NCBI GenBank assembly: GCA_020355105.1
Contig: CP070658.1
Location: 218,996-225,204 of the forward strand
Direction of reading: 5' to 3'
Length of the DNA: 6,209 bases
From: Candidatus Thorarchaeota archaeon
GTDB taxonomy: Archaea > Asgardarchaeota > Thorarchaeia > Thorarchaeales > Thorarchaeaceae
The notes under the pieces were generated by a model. The model made no database searches and was not told the origin of the DNA. It saw nothing but the letters and a program-made list of their open reading frames with translations. Positions 1 to 5,779 of this stretch are shown piece after piece; positions within the stretch are counted from its first letter, which is position 1; every line of letters begins with the position of its first letter. A program made the translations under genes and the position numbers.

Positions 1-1
1 C

Positions 2-436
2 GCTGAAGTCGCTGCGGAGGAATCAAAGGAGCTAGTCATCTTCGCCTCGATGTTGATTGAATATCGTTTCGGCGATGCAGATTTGTACATCGAGGAAGTT
101 CTCAAGAAGACACTCGACCCCGACTCAGTCAGAAGAGTGACGACCTATCTATACCTGATTCTGACTGGATTCATTCGCACCTCTCTGGAATCTGAGGCCG
201 CTGTGACCATCGCCAGTCTGATAGAGAGCACTGGAATGAGGTGGCTTAGTCTCGTAAAGCTTGTCAAGAAAGGAATAGAAGAAGGTCTCATTCCCGCCTA
301 CCTAGACATGGAGTCAGAAGAGCTCGTGGTTGATGCAGACCGCTATGATATAGAAGCACTTGCTGAAAGGAAGGGGCCGATAATGAGCCGCGACCTCGAG
401 GACCCGGGAGCTTGGGACCTCGATCTTGATGAGTAG
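2..436 (+). CDS. C-terminal part of an unidentified protein with a PCI-like winged helix (5' end outside window)
   Basis: The frame is open from the left edge, so 144 residues of a longer protein are visible. The first ATG, at 50, has its nearest AGGAG about 18 bases away, too far to act as its ribosome binding site, so it is probably internal. Visible residues 1-62 look helical. Residues about 65-110 read as a winged helix: two amphipathic helices, then GLIPAYLD followed by an acidic turn and LVV. This is the pattern seen at the end of PCI domains (proteasome lid, COP9, eIF3 subunits) and in other winged-helix proteins. The last 14 residues are rich in Asp and Glu, an acidic tail. No catalytic motif is visible. 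The PCI resemblance is judged by eye and could equally be a generic DNA-binding winged helix. That it is a real coding region is fairly sure; its function is unknown. Confidence 0.75.
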   Translation, partial: AEVAAEESKELVIFASMLIEYRFGDADLYIEEVLKKTLDPDSVRRVTTYLYLILTGFIRTSLESEAAVTIASLIESTGMRWLSLVKLVKKGIEEGLIPAYLDMESEELVVDADRYDIEALAERKGPIMSRDLEDPGAWDLDLDE

Positions 437-460
437 CCAAACGGCAACGCTGTTTTTGGC
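436..460 (+). other. Potential hairpin overlapping the stop codon of the first gene
   Basis: GCCAAA (436-441) pairs with TTTGGC (455-460), and CGGC (442-445) pairs with GCTG (449-452, one G-T pair) around an AAC loop, leaving a two-base TT bulge. The element begins at the last base of the TAG stop and contains a run of five T at 453-457. Archaeal termination relies mainly on T-runs, so this may mark the transcript 3' end. It is short, and a chance origin is possible. Confidence 0.4.
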
Positions 461-492
461 TCAGTCCGAGTGGACACAGACAGTCACACAAT

Positions 493-552
493 CGGTCTCG
501 GGAATTCCGACTGGAAAACGTTTTTAGTGCGATTGCCGAGATTCCCAGACTG
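493..552. repeat. Imperfect inverted repeat upstream of the small CxxC gene
   Basis: Bases 493-498 pair with 547-552 (one G-T pair) and GGGAAT at 500-505 pairs with ATTCCC at 541-546, with C499 unpaired and a 35-base loop. The loop contains the only TATA-like stretch upstream of the next gene. It could be an operator-like dyad or a leader RNA fold. The long loop weakens the RNA reading. Confidence 0.35.
519..529 (+). promoter_or_regulatory. Possible TATA box for the small CxxC gene
   Basis: CGTTTTTAGTG is the only AT-rich, TATA-like stretch between the preceding stop and the ATG at 578. A start of transcription 25-30 bases downstream would leave a leader of roughly 25 bases carrying the GGTGG ribosome binding site. 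The match to an archaeal TATA box is weak. Confidence 0.3.
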
Positions 553-577
553 CCGACCCCAAGGTTTTGGTGGTTCT

Positions 578-799
578 ATGACTGAAGGCCATAAGTGGTT
601 GCAGTGCCCCGCCTGTAAGGAAACAATCTTCTGGGAGATTCCAATCAAGGCGCTGAAGGGTGTGAAACGATTCCCTGTGGCCGTTGTTGTCAAACATGAG
701 GACCATTATCTCGTCTGTTATATTGATAGCCACCATCAATTGGCGGATACAGAAGTGGCGATTGGATACACAGAAGGGAAGGCAAAAGAAGAGAAGTGA
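578..799 (+). CDS. Small putative zinc-binding protein of unknown function, 73 aa
   Basis: I do not recognise the family. The protein starts with a short polar stretch, then C10-P-A-C13, a half zinc-ribbon knuckle. A beta-rich core follows, FPVAVVVKHEDHYLVCYID at about residues 32-50, which contains H40-x-x-H43, and the protein ends in a charged lysine and glutamate tail. The two cysteines and two histidines could together bind one zinc ion; that is inference. There is no signal peptide or membrane segment. I chose the ATG at 578 because GGTGG lies at 569-573, five bases upstream. The frame could extend to a GTG at 470, but that adds 36 residues of low-complexity character and has no ribosome binding site. 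It converges on the next gene with stops six bases apart. Its separation from the preceding gene by 141 bases with a TATA-like stretch suggests its own promoter. Confidence 0.7.
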   Translation: MTEGHKWLQCPACKETIFWEIPIKALKGVKRFPVAVVVKHEDHYLVCYIDSHHQLADTEVAIGYTEGKAKEEK

Positions 800-810
800 C
801 TCTTCTCACT
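787..810. terminator. Interlocked inverted repeats at convergent gene ends
   Basis: AGAAGAG (787-793) and CTCTTCT (800-806) form a perfect seven-base stem with a six-base loop, and AGTGA (795-799) and TCACT (806-810) form a second, mutually exclusive one. Together they cover both stop codons (TGA at 797-799 on +, TGA at 808-806 on -). On the minus strand the sequence continues into a T-rich stretch (CTTTTGCC, 787-780) that could end the leftward transcript. Function as a terminator is inference. Confidence 0.4.
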
Positions 811-1366
811 CGATTCCGTTGTCAATTGCCCATTCAAGCACTCTTGATGCTTGAGCACTAGCCATGCCCCAAGTCTTCAGTTTTGCCACCAGACTCCTTA
901 TGCCCGAAACCCAATCGACTAGGAGATCTCTGATCCTCTTCACCAGTTTCGGATCCGCCACTTCTGTAAGAATTGGGAGCAGTTTGCCGACCCAAGTCTG
1001 GGACAACACGAGGAGCGTTTCCAGCCGAGCAACCCATTCCTCTCTTGGAAGCCCGGTTAGTGTCTGCGCGACTGCAAGGTGATAATCGTACTGTGCTGTC
1101 AGATATCTCAACCGCCAGCTGAGTATTTCCATGAGAAGTGTCCGATAGTCGGGGCTTGGGGCAGTCTTCATGAGAAGAGTCAAGAAACGCTCACACATTT
1201 CGTCGGCAGACTGGCTGGCCTCATAGTACAAAGCCATAGCCTGCTGGAACTCTTCATTTTCGAGATGTTCATCAGCTTCTCCTACTGCATCCTTGAAGCG
1301 TTTGAGCAAGGTGCGCGTAGCTCCGCTAACCTTAGGCCTTGGTTTCTTCTTTGATTTCTTGCTCAT
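806..1366 (-). CDS. All-helical orphan protein with lysine-rich N-terminus, 186 aa
   Basis: The family is not recognised. Residues 3-12 are almost all Lys, Arg, Ser and Pro, a basic tail. Residues about 16-60 form a likely helical pair containing EADEHLENEEFQQAMALYYEA, a pattern of spaced Ala, Leu and Tyr like that of TPR or MIT-type helical hairpins. The rest is also predicted helical by eye, with Leu- and Trp-rich amphipathic stretches (residues about 75-105, 110-145 and 148-180). There is no membrane segment, catalytic motif or cysteine pair. I chose the ATG at 1366 because GGTGA lies at 1376-1372, five bases upstream; the GTG at 1375 overlaps that ribosome binding site and would add three residues. 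The 132-base gap from the upstream UPF0282 gene suggests it could be separately transcribed, although same-strand read-through is possible. A basic tail plus helical bundle could suit a scaffold or an RNA-associated protein; this is speculation. Confidence 0.75.
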   Translation of the reverse strand: MSKKSKKKPRPKVSGATRTLLKRFKDAVGEADEHLENEEFQQAMALYYEASQSADEMCERFLTLLMKTAPSPDYRTLLMEILSWRLRYLTAQYDYHLAVAQTLTGLPREEWVARLETLLVLSQTWVGKLLPILTEVADPKLVKRIRDLLVDWVSGIRSLVAKLKTWGMASAQASRVLEWAIDNGIE

Positions 1367-1371
1367 CAGCT

Positions 1372-1376
1372 TCACC
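1372..1376 (-). promoter_or_regulatory. Ribosome binding site GGTGA that decides the start of the helical orphan
   Basis: On the minus strand GGTGA is followed by AGCTG and the ATG at 1366-1364. The same GGTGA core precedes the deacetylase and S26e starts in this window, which supports ATG over the upstream in-frame GTG that overlaps the site. Confidence 0.6.
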
Positions 1377-1390
1377 GACTATTCGCTCTC

Positions 1391-1415
1391 ACAGGGTGTC
1401 ATAGAACAGCCCTGT
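1391..1415. repeat. Dyad ACAGGGTGT/ACAgCCCTGT upstream of the helical orphan
   Basis: ACAGGG (1391-1396) pairs with CCCTGT (1410-1415), and TGT (1397-1399) with ACA (1406-1408), leaving one bulged G. It lies 25-50 bases upstream of the ATG at 1366. A weak TATA-like TGTAATCAAATG sits further upstream on the minus strand (1430-1419). The dyad could be an operator near the transcription start or a leader hairpin. Confidence 0.35.
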
Positions 1416-1498
1416 CTGCATTTGATTACAGCGTCCAGATTATCCCTTGTTTCACCTCTCAACACAACAACCCCCCCTAAAAGATGTCTATGATGTCC

Positions 1499-2512
1499 TT
1501 ACATGTTCAAGGCACCATCATCAGGAATATCGGGTGGACCTATAGGAGGCAGATGACGTACTTTGTACTTCTCAGTGGCGTTCACCCAGTCCATGAATCC
1601 TGGACTAGGAGGATACATAGAGTAGAGGTCCTCTCGGATGCTCTCCATGCAGTGTGGTTCCAATCCTGCAGTCTCGGCCACGGTCACCAATCTGTTCTCA
1701 GCCTTGGACGCGGCGTTTGTCACCGGTTCTAGCCAGTCCCTCCAATCCTTTGACCGCATCAGGTGGTGATCTACTATAAGGAGCGGTATGCGAGAAGCGA
1801 GTTCCATAAGGGAGGTTAGAGCGGCGTCCCGGTGGGAGTCCTCGAACCGTTTCAGATACACTGGCGGGCCGCCAATGATTGCTGCATTGGGGTTGTTGGA
1901 GAGGATAAAAGAAAGCGTATCGCTAACCACGGGGCCTTGAACATCTGGAGCAAACAGCACTCGACTTTCGGCATGTTCAATTGTCGTGGCAATGATGTAT
2001 CCAAGATCTGTGTCTATAGGGCCGTGAGGCAGTGGATGCGAATGACTGACAGTGGTTTCACCAAAAGTGTACGACTGCCCATCAGCCCACCTAATCTCCT
2101 CCGCAACTCCACTCACATCTTTCTCAAAGAAGAAACCCCTGCGTCTCTGAGATGGATTCACATTCTCCCTGTTGTCCTTTGCGAAGACAATCTTGTCCTG
2201 GAACATGCGCTGCAACTCATCACGTGAGCTTTGATTGTAGCGGAAGTTGGTAAAACCAGGGCGAACATGGTCATAGTGATAATGGGACACAGAAAGAACG
2301 TCAGCCTGCCGGGCTTCTTCGTGTATCTGCTCTAGCGTCTTCATAAGCCTATGATACTCTCGAGGATGTGGTTCTAGCCCCCCACGCATGGCCAATGCGG
2401 CAGAGGGGTCCAGTAAGAGCTTGACATCTGGAGTCGAAACCATCGTGCAGAGAGACCTCACGCCAAGACTTTCAGATGCAATCGGAACTACGTCGATTTC
2501 TCCGATTCTCAA
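1499..2512 (-). CDS. UPF0282-family metallo-beta-lactamase-fold hydrolase
   Basis: This cytosolic protein belongs to a mostly archaeal group of predicted metal-dependent hydrolases (UPF0282, COG2248) whose substrate is not known. The N-terminus, VVPIASESLGVRS followed by a strand ending in LLLDP, is typical of the group. The metal-binding signature is H77-Y-H79-Y-D81-H82. Further likely ligands are H162 in LPHG and D189 in FAPDVQGP, and the characteristic VDHHL with D246-H247-H248 is present. The length of 337 residues is in the range I expect for the family, and no key residue seems missing. The start is TTG at 2512, overlapping the stop of the upstream Nudix gene as TTGA; AGGAAGG lies seven bases before it, and the N-terminus fits the family. 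Expression is therefore probably coupled to the Nudix gene. Family assignment is strong; the reaction is unknown. Confidence 0.92.
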   Translation of the reverse strand: MRIGEIDVVPIASESLGVRSLCTMVSTPDVKLLLDPSAALAMRGGLEPHPREYHRLMKTLEQIHEEARQADVLSVSHYHYDHVRPGFTNFRYNQSSRDELQRMFQDKIVFAKDNRENVNPSQRRRGFFFEKDVSGVAEEIRWADGQSYTFGETTVSHSHPLPHGPIDTDLGYIIATTIEHAESRVLFAPDVQGPVVSDTLSFILSNNPNAAIIGGPPVYLKRFEDSHRDAALTSLMELASRIPLLIVDHHLMRSKDWRDWLEPVTNAASKAENRLVTVAETAGLEPHCMESIREDLYSMYPPSPGFMDWVNATEKYKVRHLPPIGPPDIPDDGALNM

Positions 2513-3003
2513 TCTCTAGCCTTCCTATAGTATCTCAGCGTATACCTGCCATCGTCATGAACGAGCTCGGCCTCGTAAAGATGTGGCGAATCACTTGTGG
2601 TTCTGAAACAGTCAAACATTGGGAGATCGGAGGGGAGGAACTGGTCTTGCAGGCTGTTCACTTCGTCAAGTGAAAAGAGTGCCAACTCTCCTTCTCTGTG
2701 ATTCTCTCGGTAGTCATCTATCTCCGCCGAGCCGACAAAGATGAGGAAATGTGCCGAGAGCGCATTGTCAGCTAGGACAAGCCTTTCGGAAACCATACCT
2801 CTAAACTCGTAACTATTCACCTTCTGCGTACCTGTTTCTTCCATGATCTCGCGCTTCGCCGCGTCCACTATATGCTCACCAATGCCAATCTTGCCGCCAA
2901 TCATGCTCCATAGATTCTCGTAGGGCGGGTTCTTGCGCTTCAGGAACAGATACTGATTGTCAAAGCGTATGATGGATATAGCAATTGGTACAATCGTCGG
3001 CAT
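2509..3003 (-). CDS. Nudix hydrolase, 164 aa
   Basis: Nudix enzymes cleave nucleoside diphosphates linked to another moiety, using a metal held by the Nudix box. The box is complete: G37-x5-E43-x7-R51-E52-I-x-E55-E56-x-G58, preceded by the usual LWSMIGGKI. The strand LFLKRKNPPYENLW before it is typical of the MutT-like group. After the box come strands of the Nudix core and an acidic region, then a C-terminal extension rich in His, Tyr and acidic residues. The substrate cannot be read from the sequence: oxidised nucleotides, ADP-ribose or other nucleotide sugars are all possible. The ATG at 3003 has GAGGT (3015-3011) seven bases upstream. It is the first gene of a leftward pair with the UPF0282 hydrolase, and is divergent from the CCA-adding enzyme gene. 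Nudix identity is firm; specificity is open. Confidence 0.93.
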   Translation of the reverse strand: MPTIVPIAISIIRFDNQYLFLKRKNPPYENLWSMIGGKIGIGEHIVDAAKREIMEETGTQKVNSYEFRGMVSERLVLADNALSAHFLIFVGSAEIDDYRENHREGELALFSLDEVNSLQDQFLPSDLPMFDCFRTTSDSPHLYEAELVHDDGRYTLRYYRKARD

Positions 3004-3065
3004 GACATAAACCTCAACGTCGTCGTGTAGAGATATCGATGGTCATTAATCAAGTCCTCTTCTTG

Positions 3066-3073
3066 CTTTAAAG
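3066..3073. promoter_or_regulatory. Palindromic TATA-like box in the divergent Nudix / CCA intergenic region
   Basis: CTTTAAAG is a perfect palindrome and the best TATA-like sequence in the 3004-3132 gap. For the rightward gene it would place transcription start near 3095-3100, about 35 bases before the start codon. For the leftward gene it would give a leader of about 35-40 bases. No clear purine-rich BRE sits on either side, so the direction cannot be decided. A second, weaker AT-rich stretch (TCATTAATCA, 3043-3052) may serve the Nudix gene instead. Confidence 0.5.
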
Positions 3074-3132
3074 GTAGAGTAGAAGCGAAGATTCAAAGCA
3101 GACACCTGGGTCTTTCTGAACAGGTATTGGAA

Positions 3133-4590
3133 GTGAGTAGGATTCTCCCCAGTGAAGTAAGGTCTTCGATACTGGCTCAGCTGACTCCAACTGAGGATGA
3201 GGTTGCGAAACAGGCGTCAGCAATTGAAACATTGAAGGGGGCACTTGAAAATCACGCTGGGTCCAGAGGATTCCAATACTCATTCTTGGCTGCTCAAGGT
3301 TCGACGGGGAAGAAACAGACGCAGCTAAGAGGTGCATCAGACATAGACCTCTTCGTGGCACTTGACAAGGAGCATTACAGAGGGAAGCTAGACTTGGATG
3401 CCCGAGAGAGAAGTAGTGCGATTGACGAGCTAATGGAGAGCATGATTGACCAGTGGTTCATTCCTGCAGTTGCCAATCTTGATGTTCAGTCTTTACAGAA
3501 GACATTCTCACAGCACCCCTACCTCTCACTGAGCATGGCAGGGTTCGATGTGGACATCGTTGCCTGCTTTCTTCTGACGTACGACGAACTTGCGCAGAAG
3601 GGGCCAATCACAGCGATGGACAGAACTATTCATCACACAGAGTACGTTGCTAACCATCTGAACACTACTCTTAGAGAGGATGTGAGAATACTCAAGTCCT
3701 TTGTCAGAACCAGCCGCACATACGGTGATACCTGTGCGGTTGGCCGGATGGGATTCACTGGCTACGCTCTTGAGTTGCTAGTCATATCCACTGGGAGCTT
3801 TGATGCAGCGCTGGAAGCCATCTTGCGACTAGATTGGGACCCCGTTGACCCCCTTGAGAGGAGCCTCCAGACTCTGAAGCAGGATTCCACGTTCAAGGAC
3901 GATCACATCTTCATAATCGATCCGACCGACACGGGCAGAAATGTCGCATCAAGCTTCGATGAGAGAGCGTATGACCTACTGAGGATCTTGATACAACAAC
4001 TAATCGATGCATCACAAAAGAGTGATAATGATCAAGTGATGAACTTGGTCTTGGAAAAGCCAATCCCAGTCGCACCGGTCCCAGTCTGGTTCACAAAGCA
4101 TTCCTATGTTCGTGAGTTTGAGTCGGATGGAGGAGTCCACTACACTGTCCTAAGAGACAAGCTCCACAGCGTGGCCAATAGGGTCGTTGGCGAACTTAGA
4201 CGTGAACCAACTGGTGAAGAACGGTTTGGTGAGGTAATCTCCGAGGTATACTTCGAAGATGATAGATTCGCTATTGGCTTCCTAGTTGAGAAGCCAGAGA
4301 TATCCAGCACATATGAGAGAAGAGGGCCGCCACTAGACCTACAGGAGGCGGTAGATAGTTTCAGAGAAGTGCACTCTGATGCATTTGAGAGAGATGATTA
4401 CCTCTGGATTATAGAACGCAGGAAGTGGACAAAAGCCCAGAGCCTGATTGATGTGCTACTTCAGGAGAATCCGGTCGAGGGACTCAAACGTGTCACTCAG
4501 GGCGAGACTTCTGCAAAACTGCAGCATGTAATTCATAGATACGTTCTGAGGGTGGAGGACGATTTTCCCATTCCAACTGTGCAAGGGTAA
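3133..4590 (+). CDS. cca: Archaeal class I CCA-adding enzyme (tRNA nucleotidyltransferase)
   Basis: The enzyme adds or repairs the CCA end of tRNA using CTP and ATP without a nucleic acid template. With GTG as residue 1, the polymerase-beta-type nucleotidyltransferase head contains G56-S57 and the D70-x-D72 pair in GASDIDLFVAL, with the third carboxylate at D141 in FDVDIVAC. The following DRTIHHTEYV and the GFTGYALELLVI segment (about 207-218) are hallmarks of the archaeal enzymes. The C-terminal part, with WFTKHSYVREF and later strands, matches the tail domains that hold the tRNA acceptor arm. At 485 residues it is somewhat longer than the roughly 410-450 of well-known archaeal members. The start is either GTG at 3133, with AGGT at 3122-3125 seven bases before it, or TTG at 3127, which has no usable site; I prefer GTG. 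It probably leads an operon with the deacetylase 37 bases downstream. Confidence 0.95.
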   Translation: MSRILPSEVRSSILAQLTPTEDEVAKQASAIETLKGALENHAGSRGFQYSFLAAQGSTGKKQTQLRGASDIDLFVALDKEHYRGKLDLDARERSSAIDELMESMIDQWFIPAVANLDVQSLQKTFSQHPYLSLSMAGFDVDIVACFLLTYDELAQKGPITAMDRTIHHTEYVANHLNTTLREDVRILKSFVRTSRTYGDTCAVGRMGFTGYALELLVISTGSFDAALEAILRLDWDPVDPLERSLQTLKQDSTFKDDHIFIIDPTDTGRNVASSFDERAYDLLRILIQQLIDASQKSDNDQVMNLVLEKPIPVAPVPVWFTKHSYVREFESDGGVHYTVLRDKLHSVANRVVGELRREPTGEERFGEVISEVYFEDDRFAIGFLVEKPEISSTYERRGPPLDLQEAVDSFREVHSDAFERDDYLWIIERRKWTKAQSLIDVLLQENPVEGLKRVTQGETSAKLQHVIHRYVLRVEDDFPIPTVQG

Positions 4591-4616
4591 AAAAGGGGAG
4601 CATACTGCCTCTTGTT

Positions 4617-4622
4617 GGTGAG
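4617..4622 (+). promoter_or_regulatory. Ribosome binding site GGTGAG for a TTG start
   Basis: GGTGAG is followed by five bases and TTG at 4628. It fixes an uncommon TTG start for the deacetylase, as the next in-frame candidates lie deeper inside the conserved N-terminal strand of the family. Confidence 0.65.
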
Positions 4623-4627
4623 CCATT

Positions 4628-5701
4628 TTGCCGTCAGATAGTATCGCGTTGATCCATCAGCCCTCCACTGACAATCATGTCCATCCGTTTCCAAAACCCA
4701 ATCTAGGGGCATTTGAAACTCCCCTCAGAATACAGATGGCCATGAGATATCTGGAGAACAGCGATGTTTCGAAGAGATATACGAAATCTGCCGCTCCTCG
4801 AGCAAAACTAGAGGACGCTCTCACCGTGCATTCCCCGTATCTTGTTCACGCAGTGGAGATAATGTCGAGAATCGGTAGCGGGGAGTTGGGGGAATATGCC
4901 TACGCCAGCCCGGACCTGCTCCGCTCGGCCTTGCACGCACTTGGAGGAGCAAAACAAGCCGCAAAGGCAGTCGTAGAAGAAGAGGCCGAGCACGCATTCG
5001 CGCTTGTTCGTCCTCCCGGGCATCATGCCACATCTGCGTCACCCATGGGTCTTTGTTACTTCAACAACATCGCCGTCGCCGTCAGATTCCTGATGAAGAA
5101 TCATGGAATCAAGCGCGTTTCTATTCTGGACTTCGATAGCCACTTTGGGAATGGCACTTCAGAAATCTTCTACTCGTACCCGAACGTTCAGTATGTTTCA
5201 GTTCATGAGTACGATTACGAGAATTTCGGGATCGGACACTACGAGGAAATTGGCCATGGCAAAGGTGCAGGTACCAACATTAACATACCCCTCTTGGAAT
5301 CATCTCCAGACACTTCCTACGAGTCGGTAGTCGAACGAGTGATAGTGCCTGTAATGGAGAGTTTCAGACCGGAGTTGATTGCAGTTTCCGCAGGATACGA
5401 CGCGCACTATACAGATCCCGTTGGCAACATGAACGTCGATTCCAGAACTTATTGGCTTCTGGGGAGCACTGTTGTGAAGCTTGTTCGAAGTCTCGGCCTG
5501 CAGGGTTCGTTCTGGGTTTTAGAAGGAGGGTACAATCCTCTCGCACTCGGCCTGAGCATCCGTGCAAGTCTGGATGGTCTTCTCGGCAAACCTGTTCCAG
5601 GCTTGGAAGACCAGACGGAACGGGAAGAGCATGAGATGTTGATAGACTCTAACAATCAGGTGATAGGACAAGTATTGGAAACACACTCCAAGTATCTCTG
5701 A
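4628..5701 (+). CDS. Histone deacetylase superfamily hydrolase, 357 aa
   Basis: The protein belongs to the arginase/deacetylase fold family that removes acetyl or other acyl groups from lysine or polyamines with one zinc ion. The histidine dyad H132-H133 is in RPPGHHA, followed by GLCYFNNIAVA. The zinc ligands are D170 and H172 in LDFDSHFGNGT and D258 in SAGYDAH, and the transition-state tyrosine is Y302 in EGGYN. The SAGYDAHYTDPVGNM motif resembles class II and acetylpolyamine amidohydrolase members rather than class I. The position after the zinc ligand H172 is usually a second histidine but here is F173; since it is not a metal ligand, activity is still plausible. About 30 polar residues follow the core. 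It lies between the CCA enzyme and S26e genes and probably shares a transcript with the former. The substrate (histone, other protein, polyamine) is not decided by sequence. Confidence 0.94.
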   Translation: MPSDSIALIHQPSTDNHVHPFPKPNLGAFETPLRIQMAMRYLENSDVSKRYTKSAAPRAKLEDALTVHSPYLVHAVEIMSRIGSGELGEYAYASPDLLRSALHALGGAKQAAKAVVEEEAEHAFALVRPPGHHATSASPMGLCYFNNIAVAVRFLMKNHGIKRVSILDFDSHFGNGTSEIFYSYPNVQYVSVHEYDYENFGIGHYEEIGHGKGAGTNINIPLLESSPDTSYESVVERVIVPVMESFRPELIAVSAGYDAHYTDPVGNMNVDSRTYWLLGSTVVKLVRSLGLQGSFWVLEGGYNPLALGLSIRASLDGLLGKPVPGLEDQTEREEHEMLIDSNNQVIGQVLETHSKYL

Positions 5702-5720
5702 TTCAACGCCTCGTCAACGT

Positions 5721-5748
5721 GGCCCTTTATGCACAATGTTAAAAGGCC
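5721..5748 (+). promoter_or_regulatory. Promoter segment of the S26e gene with dyad GGCCYTTTA-N10-TAAAAGGCC
   Basis: GGCCCTTTA (5721-5729) and TAAAAGGCC (5740-5748) match as an inverted repeat in eight of nine pairs, with a ten-base spacer. The left arm includes a TATA-like TTTATG (5726-5731). Transcription would start near 5752-5756 and leave a leader of about 38 bases before the GTG at 5792. The dyad could hold a repressor or activator over the TATA box; the regulatory role is inference. Confidence 0.5.
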
Positions 5749-5779
5749 AAGCAACTTGGGCGACCCCAGAACCGCTAGT

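Noticed and set aside
470..577. GTG at 470 as the start of the small CxxC protein
   Set aside because: No ribosome binding site precedes it, the 36 extra residues show no domain character, and they would span the dyad and TATA-like stretch. The ATG at 578 has GGTGG at the right distance.
420..600. Box C/D guide RNA near TTGATGAG at the end of the first gene
   Set aside because: The C-box-like sequence lies in the coding frame and no properly spaced D, C' and D' boxes follow.
864..1354. Rightward open frames opposite the helical orphan gene
   Set aside because: Their translations show no domain character, and the leftward frame has a good ribosome binding site and coherent helical protein.
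1832..2227. 131-residue rightward open frame opposite the UPF0282 gene
   Set aside because: It is the complement of a strongly supported metallo-hydrolase with conserved motifs.
4587..4627. Hairpin or terminator between the CCA enzyme and deacetylase genes
   Set aside because: Pairing between the purine-rich stretch and TGCCTCTT has mismatches and several G-T pairs, and the homopolymer run is A, not T, on the coding strand.
4808..5042. Two leftward open frames opposite the deacetylase gene
   Set aside because: They are antisense to highly conserved deacetylase motifs, have arginine- and cysteine-rich random-looking translations, and no ribosome binding site.
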